Source: Vigna angularis
Lineage: Eukaryota > Streptophyta > Magnoliopsida > Fabales > Fabaceae
Reading direction: 5' to 3'
NCBI RefSeq assembly: GCF_016808095.1
Contig: NC_068978.1
Coordinates: 31,678,160 to 31,742,159, forward strand
DNA length: 64,000 nucleotides
How positions within the stretch are numbered: position 1 is the stretch's first letter; every line of letters begins with the position of its first letter. Both the position numbers and the translations under genes were made by a program. This document shows, in pieces, positions 51,041 through 61,896 of this stretch. The notes below the pieces were generated by a model. The model was not told the DNA's origin, ran no database searches, and saw nothing but the letters and a program-made list of their open reading frames with translations.

Positions 51041-51330
51041 TTGGGTGAACTATATAAGAAATTGTATATGAAGCAGGTGCTTTTCAGGATTTCACATGCC
51101 ACATGGCAACGCACAAATTCATTACCCATTCACAATCCTATCCTTTTGGATAAGATTCTTCATACATCAACAAATTTCCATTTCTTTGCCATTAATCATC
51201 AAACATATACACAGAAGCAAAGATAGTCACTCACTGAACAAAAAATTTATATTTTGAATCAAGGGTTAATGGCTTCTGCTTGTGCCTCCTCTGCCATTGC
51301 TGCTGTTTCCATCTCCACGCCAAGTCAAAT
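51041..51330 (+). pseudogene. Captured promoter, leader and start of a putative LHCA2 gene
   Basis: ATG 51270 opens MASACASSAIAAVSISTPSQ and then hits a stop within a few codons. This resembles the transit-peptide start of photosystem I antenna protein LHCA2. The preceding ~200 bp has CACATGGCAA and a GGATAAG box like light-regulated promoters, followed by an A/C-rich leader. Part of the leader and start (AATCAAGGGTTAATGGCTTC) is repeated at about 51510-51542. The family call is from memory and by eye. Confidence 0.45.
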
Positions 51331-51715
51331 GAATCTATAAACTCCTATGGCAAACGAATCTATAAACCAAATCACGGAATACATCAATCCAAATAATACT
51401 CTACTTTGATTAGACATGTATTCGAAAACATGCTCTTTAATATCAAATCTTAGTAATACTTTAATGAATATTTAAAGTGAACATCATAATGAACAACTAT
51501 TTTAAAGTGAATCAAGGGTTAATGGCTTCTGCTTGTGCCTCCAAACAATTAATCCATATTTCAATTAGCTTAAGCATTAAATTGCTTTTAAAAGAAATGC
51601 CTCCAATCAATTAAGTGCACACCATAGTTGGAATAAACCAGTGTATTTTCTCGTGCATAACATATTTTCTTTTACTAGTATAAACAAGAAACGTGGAACA
51701 AAGAAGACAACAGAG

Positions 51716-52217
51716 CTCATTCCGGTTTGAACATACCCTGACACCACCAATTTCCTGAACTGAAACAGAATCCACATATCCAAGATCATTTGCATTCGGT
51801 TGGCTGAGTTTCAACTATAGCAGGAAAATAAAATTGATTAGACGGAAAGCATAAAACATTTTCATAACCAAATAAGCAAAAACACAAACCATAGCAACAG
51901 AATCAGTTGTTCTGCAAAATCGTCATAGTTCAAACTTTGAGCTGATTTTCAGAACCATAAGCCTATATGCAATAATATTTAAGTTAGAAAACAATCTAGA
52001 CTTGAATACTTATAATGTTCATATTAATTCAATAGCGAGAAACAACTAAAACCATCCATAAGGGAAAAAAGACTTCACACACTCTTAACGGTCACAGAAA
52101 TGCAAAGCCATCTCTCCAACTACTCCTCCATTAACAATCACTTTGGCACTAGAATCTGCTACTGCCTTCATGAGCTCCTCTATTTTAGCCTCTTCAATTT
52201 TTGAATAATTTTCCAGC
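51716..52217 (-). pseudogene. Captured CCT8 (chaperonin theta subunit) exons
   Basis: Minus-strand segments: about 52217-52092 (LENYSKIEEAKIEELMKAVA...GEMALHFC), 51962-51894 (LMVLKISSKFEL, stop, RFCRTT) and 51812-51716 (LKLSQPNANDLGYVDSVSVQ...). Order, spacing and motifs match consecutive exons of the cytosolic chaperonin TCP-1/CCT theta subunit, which folds actin, tubulin and other proteins. Introns are retained, so genomic DNA was captured. The in-frame TGA replacing an Arg codon near 51927, and absence of the rest, make it non-functional. Confidence 0.85.
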
Positions 52218-52336
52218 TATATAAATAAAAAAAAGAAGAGAGAAAATTCAGTTAGCAAAGCATCAAATAATATAGGAAAACAAAACATTAGAAAAATTAG
52301 GGTCTATAAAATCCCAAGGATAGCGGTGCAGCCTAA

Positions 52337-53040
52337 GGTATAATAACTATCGAAGCACATAAGGTTGGACCAGCAAGCAAAGATGTTCCTGAATCCACAA
52401 TAGCAGCACAACCACCCTCACAAACACCTAAAAGAACATTGATATGTTTCAGAATTTAACGCACATTAATCAAAGCATATGCAACAAATAGGAGAAAAAG
52501 AATCTCATTTCACAAACATTGATGTAAAGATATAGTTTTTTGACCCTGCATTTCTTGAAAATAAATTCAAGTATTAGGAAGTAAAAAATTCAGTCTAGAT
52601 TCACTCCTTATACCATATTCCAAAGCATCTTAACCACTCAATGACTCCACTAGTAAATCCCAAAATAGAAGTTTTTATTGTCGAGGAACAATAAAATCAC
52701 CTGTAGAAGCACCTCCAATGAAAAACTCTCCAATTTCAATCTTCAAAAGATAACTTTCATGCTCAAGAATTTTCTGGTGTGAATACATACATACAACATA
52801 CATACATACATATATCTGTCTGTGTATTTAAAAGGAATTCCTAATCAAATAAATTGTGTTTTTGCTAACCTACCAGTAACCTTTTTTAGTAACTGGAATA
52901 TAAGTGTGGTCTCCTTTAAAGTGCTTTAGGTTAACACCACCGAAAACCATTTCACCACCTTTTTTCGCATTTGGATACCCATTCAACAAAAAGGAAAACA
53001 CCTTCTCACTGATAAGATTTTGCTCTACCATTTTGTACCT
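52337..53040 (-). pseudogene. Captured aspartic protease (phytepsin-like) exons
   Basis: Minus-strand segments in order: about 53040-52874 ([15 protein letters not shown]...[20 protein letters not shown]), about 52750-52695 (EIGEFFIGGASTG) and about 52433-52337 (GVCEGGCAAIVDSGTSLLAGPT, the second catalytic Asp motif). These are adjacent exons of a vacuolar aspartic protease gene, with introns kept. The first catalytic lobe and the C-terminal half are missing. Not functional. Confidence 0.85.
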
Positions 53041-53224
53041 GTGATCTTGCATTTGCGACTCATTCAATAATATTCTCAATCACCAAACACATAAAACAAA
53101 ACATACCTTAAAAGCCCTCTGAATCTTCCCTAAATGCAACACCCCCTAAACGCAACACCGGTAGCACAATGAAGATCTCCTAAAGATGCATCACAAGAAT
53201 CCCATAAAGCTTAACAAAAAGTGG

Positions 53225-53650
53225 TGGACAGAAACCTTCTTCTTTGCATAAAAAAGTGGTCGCCGGACACATTAAACTTGACCAGAGTAGCTTCCTTGTC
53301 GAGGCGCAAGAAGCAGTTGCGGCGACCGCGGACGAGGTTGATGATGGCGAGGCAGTTGTCACAAGCAACGGTGAGGGCGCACTCACCGAACGGTTCAGGG
53401 CAAGGTCGTTGATAGCGCCGTGGTAGTGGAAGAAAAGCGTAGTAAGATGGACGAAGCCGTCCGCGTAAAAAATGGTGAGAGAGCCAGCGACGTTGGCGGA
53501 GATGAGGTTGCGGGGGAACGAAAGATTGGTAGGGGCGTAGAAGGAGAAGGCGGTGACAAAGGCAGAGTGTTGGTGAAGGGAACTGAGGGAGGAGGCGGTG
53601 GAGAGGTCGTAGAGATGGATGGTGTCGTCGTCACACTCCTCGCTCTTCTT
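53225..53650 (-). pseudogene. Captured WD40 gene fragment (PAK1IP1-like)
   Basis: On the minus strand the sequence reads DDTIHLYDLSTASS, then GSLTIFYADGFVHLTT and, after a frameshift near 53390, CLAIINLVRGRRNCFLRLD and KEATLVKF. This pattern matches plant WD40 proteins annotated as p21-activated kinase-interacting protein 1-like, which act in ribosome assembly. The segment is GC-rich compared with its surroundings. Only the N-terminal WD repeats are present. Confidence 0.7.
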
Positions 53651-56299
53651 CCTAAAACCCTAGGTTTTTTAACACTGAGACAAATGAAAGAAGCTTGGAG
53701 ACAAATGAAAGAAGCATGGAGGCAAAACAGAAAAACGAAAACCTATCCTTTTAGTTTTACTTTTTATTAATTTGTAATAATTCATTTTAAAATTCCATAT
53801 GTAATATTAGAAGGTAATGTATATCAGATTACATGCCAATTTTAAATGGTCACACATGGATTATATCTTCAGGTAATCTTTCCGTCATGCGTCAACATTA
53901 CATATTTTATATACATAAAAAAATCCGTATATAAAATCGGTATTTAACTCTTTTTGTGTGATCCGTATATAAAATCTGTATGTAATATTTATATTACATA
54001 CGGATCAAAATCCGTATATAAATATCAGTAGATAATTCTCATTTTTCTTGTAGTGTATGATCAAAATCATTTGATTCATGAATGTCTTGGGGATCAATGA
54101 ATCCATAATCATCAGAACGCCCCAACTTATTAGTGACCCCAGACATATACCTGAAATCAAAAATTAACTTTGATATAAGGATACTTGATATATAAATCAA
54201 TTTTATATATAAATAATTGGTCATAGACTTACATCGTCCATAGTTGAATAATTGAAATATTCAACTCTTGTGTTCCCGACGCAAGCTCACGGACATCTTG
54301 GCTATTAAGGTATATTGGGACCTCAAAGCCATGCCCAAATACATTAGCATCATACTGAACCTCCAAAGGCTTATCATCAAGGATGTCAGCAAGTAGATGC
54401 AATGAAGAAAGAGGGTCATCCTCAAATAGAGGAATCTTCTGTTGTTCCTGCGTCTGTTGTTACATGAAAAGATAAGATAAGTTTTGACATCAAAAACCTT
54501 TAAAATTGAGAAGTGTAAAGAAGAATTTCATACCGAGGGGTCAGAAACTGGTTTAACCAAAAATTTAGGCCAAGTGATAAACGACTTATATGCTTGTTCC
54601 ACAGTGAAAATCTCTTCCGTGGACAGTGGAACCGAGGCATCTGGCATGATCATTTCATCCACTGATACCTTCACCTCATCCTCTAATAGTTGCATACCAT
54701 GACATACAGTCGCTGACCTAAACTCTGTTCCACGAGCTACCAGCACCATCTCATCTTCTTCTAAAATGTATAGCAGACATGGACTACCATCGTCCATGTC
54801 ATCCTCTGGGATGGCTGATGCGGAACAACTTCCTTTGCCGCTTCTCCCTGTCAGAGTAAATGTTAGATTATACAAGAGATAGAAATAATTGCACATAAAT
54901 GTTTATTAAGTTTACCTGTGGGAGGGGGAGGGACCACATGTTCCTCTATAGGAGACTGCATCGGGCGCATGCTCTGAAACTGCTCCTGGTAGAGCATCTG
55001 GAATTCAGCCCTCACCTCGGCCCTGATCTCCTGCATAAGGTCTTGTCGGACCTTTTTTGTGATCTCTTCTGTCATCCTTTGTGTATCGCTGTACGAATAT
55101 GAAGGCTGACGAGAAGAGCTCCCAAAATAATCCATAATGCCTACTCCAGGACCTGCAGCACGTACACGTCCAGGGTGCTCAGGTCGTCCAATTGCAGCAG
55201 CAAGAATATCCTGGCGACCCTCTGGAGTGAATTGGCCTTGGGAGCTCTGCTCAACCAAGGCGTCCTGTAACATTACAAAACACCATTATTCTTTAAATAG
55301 TTTAATGTAGTATGTATAATGACAATATTCATGAGCCTTAACACCGCTGACAAACGTGTGAACTTAGTTGAACCGACATACAAAGGTGTTTCTGCATCAG
55401 TCGACATCGTCTCATACACATGAGCTTTGGCAAAATTTTCTGCTCCAACATCGCGGATCATGTCCTCCAATTTGTCTTCATCCGGTCGATCTTCTTCCAT
55501 GGTGGAATCAGTAACATTTACACTTTGAGAGTCAATGGGAAAATCCATTTCTTCGCCGTGCCAGATCCATGTTGTATAGCATCTTAGAAAACCATCACAT
55601 ATAAGATGTTCTCTAATTTGAGTTGCGTTCAACTTTCTCTCATTCAAACAGTTCACACAAGGACATCTAAACTTCACTTCATCATTAGTTCTCCCCTCAT
55701 TACGTTGCGCAAATTGTATAAATTCCTCTACACCTCTCTCGTACTCAGCACTAATACGTGGTAAATTAATCCAATTTCGATCCATATTCCTAAATATTAC
55801 ATAAATAATATTTTAAGGTTTATAAATAATACAAGAACTACAACACACATTACCAAAACTATAGCAAAAACCATATCATACATTACCAAAACTATAACAA
55901 TTTCATGCACTATCAAAATTAAAGCAAAAATTATACCAAAACTATAGAAACTTCATACATTACCAAAACTATAGCATTATGCAAAAATTAATGAAGCAAT
56001 CACGTTAAAAATGCAAATGGACATAAATACCTGGAAGAGGAACGGCGGCGGAGAGGGTGAAAAACGCAACACAACGGCGGCGGCGGCGGAGAGGGTGAAA
56101 AACGCCAGGAAATCACGATTTTGAACGGCTAAAACTCGTTTTTAAAGTCAAAAACGAATAATGACCGAACAATTTTGAGTTTAAACGGTTAAAAACGCAA
56201 AATCTGAGATGAAGGGTGGTTCGGAGGAAGAAGAAACGCGAAATCAGAGAGAACGCGCGAGGAAGACGATGCACTGTTCCAAGTTTTGTTTTTTAACTC

Positions 56300-57030
56300 T
56301 GAACGGGGGAATCTACCGCGGTTCACTACTTAACCGCGGTATAAAAGGGTTATATGCCGCGGTTTAACCCCCAACCGCGGCATATACTAATTTAAAAAAT
56401 TATCAGAAATGGCATTTTTGAAATTATATTCAAACTATATGCCGCGGTTCAGCGGGCAACCGCGGCATAAACATCGAAATATTTCAAATGAACATTAAAT
56501 TAATTTCATATAGGAGAATATGCCGCGGTTCTCTGGGGAACCGCGGCATATACCCCTGAAACGTGTTCAACACAACTGTCTCCCCAACTGCCTTTCAGAG
56601 AATTTCAGAAGTTACAGGGGGTATATGCCGCGGTTCCCCAGAGAACCGCGGCATATACCCCCTGTAACTTCTGAAATTCTCTGACTGGCAGAGGAGTTGA
56701 GACGTTACAGGGGGTATATGCCGCGGTTCTCTGGGGAACCGCGGCATATACCCCTGTAACGTCTCAACTTCTCTGACCCAGTCAGCACCTGCAATAAATT
56801 GGCAGGTTATATGCCGCGGTTGTGCAGAGAACCGCGGCATATACTCTGTTATTAAATTTTTTATTCATACGTGGCGTCAAAGGCAATGGTTGACTGGGGT
56901 ATATGCCACGGTTCCCAGTAGAACCGCGGCATATATGTTCGTTTTATTTACAAAACTGCCACCGCGCACTATTATGCTGCGGTTTTCGTTGAACCGCGGC
57001 ATAATGTGCGCTGTAAAAACCCGATTTTTT
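56300..57030. repeat. Right subterminal palindrome array of outer CACTA
   Basis: About eight hairpins of the form TATGCCGCGG-TT...AA-CCGCGGCATA, several with the loop CTCTGGGG or CCCCAGAG. At 56600-56760 two larger units are arranged as inverted repeats of each other, including the flanking GTAACTTCTGAAATTCTCTG stretch. Confidence 0.88.
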
Positions 57031-57093
57031 ACTAGTGATAAAACCAATTATGGAACATTATGGTTGTATGGTTAACCTTTATGGAACATTATG

Positions 57094-57745
57094 GTTGTCT
57101 GGACTTAATGATTTCCAACACCACAAATAGAAAATTCTTTGACATTTTATGTTTTGAAGTAAGCAATTGAGTAAGACATGTTTAAACGTGATATTGTACG
57201 AAAGTTTTTTCATCAACTAAAACTTCATCCAATAAATTGATCCTTGCATCAACTTCCACGTGCTGCAGCCAAGGAGAAGTAAAACAATGATATTTATTGA
57301 CTATAGCATTAAGATACGTGCAAAATATTGAAATTGATATTTAATGAGATATTGCACAAGCCTTCTTGGGTTGAAAATAGAAACCCTACATTTATGGACA
57401 AGTCGTTTTGCAGTCAATTAATATTGTAAAAATAAAAAATTAAAATTGAAGTCTGAATTTGGTACGTGTACCCTGAGTTTGAGATAGTTCCATACTACCC
57501 TCAACTCTTCCCTACGCCCAATAAGTTATCATGTCAGCATTTAAGAAACTTATTTATTCTTTTCTTTGTACAACTATAACGCCCTCATTCAAAAATAGTC
57601 TCTTTCTTTTCTTTTCTTATGCTTTGATTTAAAGCGAAGTACATGTTGATTTAACGGTGAGACTTAAGAAAGTATATAAACAACACAGAACGGTTGAAGT
57701 ATTGTGGGTACTTTGCAAACATATATTTTGTCAACGCACTTTTGG
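57094..57745 (+). repeat. PPR array spacer, last copy
   Basis: Begins at GGACTTAATGATTTCC (compare 17146) and ends at GTCAACGCACTTTTGG, where it meets the receptor kinase fragment. No gene is seen. Confidence 0.8.
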
Positions 57746-58642
57746 CTCCCCACAAATCCCATGAGCGTAGCACGGATGTGAGCGAAATTCCCCCGCCATT
57801 GTCCACTTCTCTTCCCCATCCTTCTTGCTGTACACCCTCGCACTACCATCGTGATCGAGGGTCAACCTCCGTTGCAGCACCGTGCCGTAATCAGTGCTTC
57901 TGAAATTGAAGTTATCGGAAGAAACCAGGTACCCCAAATCATCAAGCACAGCGACCCTGCTATCGATGTAAGTGGACCTGCCATTTCCAGCACCACCGTT
58001 CCCGAAGTTGTTGTTCTGAAGCCAAGGGTCCGGCCGATAAACGCTGGAAACTTGAGGACCCTGGTACATGATGCGAAGAACATTCTCGAAGTCGAAGAAG
58101 AGCCTGTGGAAACCGGAGGAGTAGTTGCTCCCGCTTCTCGAGGAAACCAAGCTGCCACTCTTCGTCAGAGGTTGACCAGGAAGAAGCGTGTCGGTTGGGA
58201 AATCTAAGCTCTGCCATATCACAACCTCGGAGGAACTGTTCCGGCTTTCGAGGAGTACGAGGTTCCCGTTGTCGTACAAACGCAACTGGACTTGGTTGGA
58301 TTCGGCGGCGGTGTTGGTGGACCACACTTGGAACTGGCCAGCGTCGGTGAGTTCGAGGTTACCGGTCGTGAGAAGGGATAGCGTGGAGCGTTTTCCGTTT
58401 ACCGGACGGTCCCGGTTGGCCATCCAAACGACGGTGTCCGGGGAGCGCGTGTACCATATTGCGAAGCAGAAAGCGTTTTGTCCGACGGCGTAAAAGCCCG
58501 CTGTGAATGTTTTTTGAGGTGATGACACTATGACATCTTCTTTGAAGTTCTCGACGGAAAGAGGCAAAGAAGACGAAGCATGGAAATTATGGAAGAATAT
58601 GAGAGAAAGGAGAAGAGCGAAAGACAGCATTGAAGGTGCCAT
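57746..58642 (-). pseudogene. G-type lectin receptor kinase (ZmPK1-like), truncated
   Basis: Minus strand, ATG at 58642. There is a signal peptide (about residues 1-25, LSFALLLSLIFFHNFHA). The bulb-type lectin domain follows (FTAGFYAVGQNAFCFAIWYT, VVWMANRDRPVNG, GNLVLLES, WQSLDFPTDTLLPGQ), then the start of the S-locus glycoprotein region (YRPDPWL, VLQRRLTLDHDGSARVYS) and HGICG. The frame is open with no lesions, but at about residue 298 it runs into PPR-array spacer and stops at 57731. The PAN domain, transmembrane segment and kinase are missing. The full family, about 800 residues, acts as cell-surface receptors. The array junction probably truncated it recently. If expressed it could make a secreted lectin-only protein. 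Confidence 0.88.
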
Positions 58643-61600
58643 TTTGCATGATACTGTGTGCTAATGATGAAGTTGGTGTCATTATTTAAAACGAAAGAGT
58701 CAAAGAAGCCAACATTTTCATCTCCTCCTGTTTTTCTGAGTACTTACATCATCTGTTACTCATGAAAATGAAGAGTCAAAGATGTTAATGATGAACAAAG
58801 TTGGTTGATTTTTGGAAGGCAAGAAACCAATGAAAAAGACTATTAAGTGCAGTGGTTTTCTTGAAGACTGATTGAATATGTGTTGGAAGATAATGTTGAA
58901 AGATTTGGAGAAGAAAGTGTTGATTAAAATATGAGTTTGATGGTTTACTTATAGAAAAGAGAAATGAGAAGTAAACGCATATGATGTGAACAGTTGAGGT
59001 GCATGAAAGTAAGGATGAAAGTTCAAAAACATATGGAACTATGCTTTGGTCAAAATATATAATTTGAACAACCAAAATTTTAAATCAACACTGTTCACTT
59101 TCCAACCTTTTTCATAAAACAATCACTGTAGATTACTGTAGTGATGACTATTGGCATAAATAACTGAAATACAACCATTCTAAAATTTCTTCTAAAACCT
59201 ATCCTAATAAATTCTACGAAAATTTATGCCATCGTTATCAATATCTTGTTATATAATCTATAAATATTTCATCTCATGCATGTTTTAAAACTTTTTACAA
59301 ACTTTTTTGGAGTTGCATTAAGCATAACCAACCTACTAAGACTCTCACCTTTGTGATTATACAATAGACCAAATGATTAAAATAAAAAAGAATAATAGTT
59401 GCGACAATCAGAAATTTAAAATATTTATTTTTCATTATGCATATAAAAATTGTAGTAGACTAGAGAAACTCCCTAATTTAAAAACTTTTTTTTCCAAAAA
59501 TATATTAATTTATACTTAAACAAGAATTATTTACAAGTAAACCACTTTTGACCATTCTTTTATCACTTTAAAATGTAATCACTTTGGAAAAATATTGAAG
59601 ATGGAAAAGTTGAGGGAATTGCAAAGAAGACTAAATAAGTGATCGAGTAGCTCAATGTCAACCTTCTGAATGCATTGATTGCTAAGGCAGAAAACACGAC
59701 TTAACATGCAATCTTCAGTTATCTATTCACATCAGGAACAGAAAAGTATATTATAATGTTATTCTCTTCTTTTAATATATTTATTATAAAAAAAGTAAAC
59801 AAAACCTGTGTAAACTTTCAAAGTTAAGAGAATATTTTGATACTTCATACAGACTAAACATATTTAAAGTTGAACAGAAAAGGATTAAAATGAATTATTT
59901 ATTTTAAAGTAAGCTTATTCATATGCTGTGTGATTCAACATAGGTGTGATAATTCTTTTTATAATTTAAAGGGAGTTATTTCTTTTGGTTTCAAGAAAGG
60001 TATTTTCTTCCAAGAGGTGTGGTATTCATAATTGGTGTTTATTTCTTGTAGCTACAAGAAATGTGTTTTCTTCGTCTCTTGTGATTTTTCTTCATATTTT
60101 AAACTATTAATTACATTAGTGTTTTAAATATTCAATTTGATAGTGTTTGATTAGTAATTCTAGTTAAGTTGATTAATAACTAGACATAAAATCTTTTGAT
60201 CTTAACTAGTAATTATTGTGTAATTTTTTCTTATCCTCACATTTTTTATTTTAATTCTTTGATTGCCTCTATTTTTTAAAAAAATTTAAAGTTTTTATCT
60301 TTAACATTAAACCAATTCACCATTTCTTTTGGTTTGTGTCCAACAAATATTTAGTTGTACGATTCTAACACTTGGCTGGCTTAGTACCCTAAGTGGCATG
60401 ACCACCTTGCTTCCCCTTCTCCTTCTTATCTTTTCATCTTTTATTCCATCATTTTGTTTTATTTTTAGCTTATGTTGTTTTTCCATTTTCTATATTTGAA
60501 TCCATCTCGTCTTTTTTCCTTCTAGAATCTTTTGAAGTGAACCTTTACCTTTAGATAAGTTAGTTATCTTAATATTTAGTGAGAATCTTAATTAGACTTT
60601 CTTAATCAAACATTATCAAAAACAACTTGCACTCCTTAAATATGTAAGATGAACTCACATTGTTAAATCAACCCTTCTTTTGCTAAGTTGGTGCAATTTT
60701 CACAAAAATCAAGTTGCTGACTTTCGCTCTGTATTGGGCGCCATTCATACCATTAGGCGCACTTGTTGGTAGCCAATCCTTGTAAATGCCTACGATTTTC
60801 AAAATTAAAATATATTTAGCTCGAAGGTTCAAAAAATATGTTCTTGTATTCAAATTAAAGATATTTGAGTCTAGGATCCAACGCAAAAAAAATCAGCTCA
60901 TTTAAAGATCCGTGGAAAAAGTTATAAACAAAATAGTTTCAAATGTCAATGTGAATGCAACTTATTTTCATCAACTAATTTGAGTTGTTGTGTTATTGTT
61001 TTTTAAATGTGACTAAATGTTGTGGATGACATATGTATTCATGTGCTTAGCCATAGAGTAATCTTATTTGAAGTTGATTTGCATGATAGCTACATGTTTG
61101 AGTTTATGTTTGTGTATTTGTTTATGTAATGTTGAGTCTTTAAACGTGTCTACCTTTGCTTGAGTCACATGTCTAACATGTTCATTTGAAGTTGTCATGC
61201 CTTTATTTCTAATGCTTGAGTGTATTTGATAAAATATTTAGCTCCAGTTGCATGTATCTTGAATGGTTTATGTGATGTTAAATCTTTAAATGTGTCTAAT
61301 TTTGCTTCAGTCATATGTATAACATATTCATTTGAAGTTGTCATGCCATTGTTTCCAATACTTGAATATGTTTGATAAAATGTTTACATGTATCTTGATT
61401 AATTAATTCGGTCTAAACACATGCCAAATGATATAAGTTCATCTTATATTTTGAATGAGTGCAATATATTTGATAATGTTGCTTAAAAAATTTCCAAAAG
61501 TATTATTTCTATACATTAAGATAACCAAGATGTATTTGTAATAATGTTGCTTAAGGAAAACCCTCAATTTAAAAGAATTTCTTAAATATATTCTAGAATA

Positions 61601-61888
61601 CATTCTAAAAAATATTTTCAAATTAAAAAGTACAGTCTAAAATCTACATCTGATTTCTATCTGAATTGCATTATTCGAAACCTAAAAACAAAAAGTCACA
61701 TCTTCTCTTACAATTATCTTCTTATTATGAAAAGACTCTATGATAACACGTAATGTTTTTTTAATGAAATAAACAATACACATGAGAGATTATGATCCTT
61801 ACCAATTACATAAGAAAAGAAGAAGCCAAGCCAACTTCTTCTGTGTCATGTCAAGTTTGTCAATGACATCATCATATATTGAAAGATA
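58643..61888. other. AT-rich intergenic DNA
   Basis: Upstream of the receptor kinase fragment; its promoter would lie at about 58650-58800. No further gene, RNA or transposon end is recognised. Small reading frames here (for example 58785-59075 and 60683-60886, minus) look random. One tandem duplication is listed separately. Confidence 0.55.
61121..61387 (+). repeat. Diverged tandem duplication, 146-bp period
   Basis: 61121-61241 and 61267-61387 are direct repeats (TTTATGT[A/G]ATGTT ... TTCATTTGAAGTTGTCATGCC ... TTTGATAAAAT) at roughly 85% identity by eye. No function is evident. Confidence 0.8.
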
Positions 61889-61896
61889 TTTTAGAT

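Larger units (their letters stand above)
50630..54055 (-). mobile_element. Nested CACTA element carrying host gene fragments, 3.4 kb
   Basis: Both ends read CACTACAAGAAAAAT inward (the right one inverted), flanked by the 3-bp duplication TAT (50627-50629 and 54056-54058). Subterminal palindromes of the type ATATACGG...CCGTATAT fill about 50650-50960 and 53920-54030. No transposase is present. The interior carries fragments resembling CCT8, an aspartic protease, a WD40 protein and LHCA2. It interrupts an exon of the outer element's gene. Orientation is given by the majority of captured fragments. Confidence 0.93.
49880..55785 (-). pseudogene. CACTA gene: transposase-associated domain plus Ulp1-like protease, split
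   Basis: Exon-like segments on the minus strand. 55785 to about 55345: MDRNWINLPRISAEYE, CPCVNC and REHLICDGF, the transposase-associated domain. 55264-54918: FTPEGRQDILAAAIG, PEHPGRVRAAG, as in Transposase_24-type proteins. 54847-54533: LVARGTEF...VKVSV...FITWPKFLV, a domain common in plant transposon proteins (DUF8039 as I recall). 54455-54235 and about 54149-54059 follow. The nested element then interrupts the exon, which continues from 50629: FRRGKKIYFLPYISG, RHWQLLVM, then NGSYECGYYVMYWMTHIV near 50130-50080, and ends near 49880. The protease has the His (RHW) and Cys (ECGYY); the usual catalytic Asp position appears to read WFCSLHRPP. Likely role: DNA binding and/or deSUMOylation in transposition. 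Exon limits are approximate. Confidence 0.8.
49317..57037 (-). mobile_element. CACTA (En/Spm) transposon, 7.7 kb
   Basis: Ends are CACTAGTGCAGCG on the left and, as inverted complement, CACTAGTAAAAAATCGGG on the right, with the 3-bp duplication ATA (49314-49316 and 57038-57040). Both subterminal regions are filled with palindromic TATGCCGCGGTT/AACCGCGGCATA repeats. Its gene runs on the minus strand and encodes a transposon-associated protein with a Ulp1-like protease. I see no TNP2-type transposase domain. A second CACTA element has landed in it. It interrupts PPR copy 10. Confidence 0.93.
48087..57093 (+). pseudogene. OTP70-like PPR copy 10, split by CACTA elements
   Basis: 48087-49316 plus 57041-57093. 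It starts at ATG 48087 and is co-linear with the intact gene. One stretch (about 48383-49000) stays open for 205 codons and preserves several PPR motifs (WNSLISRYAQMGLYDD, FTFPRALKVCAG). Lesions: a frameshift near 48345, a deletion near 48818 (the KIFDKMP region), stops near 48998 and 49091, and the 7.7-kb CACTA insertion after the KICKKI region. A further deletion after 57093 joins it to spacer sequence. It is one of the two best preserved pseudo-copies. Confidence 0.88.

Noticed and set aside
57851..58207. 118-codon plus-strand frame opposite the lectin domain
   Set aside because: Antisense shadow of the well-supported receptor kinase coding sequence.
58785..59075. 96-codon minus-strand frame upstream of the receptor kinase
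   Set aside because: Compositionally like AT-rich intergenic DNA, no domain recognised, and lies where the receptor kinase promoter is expected.
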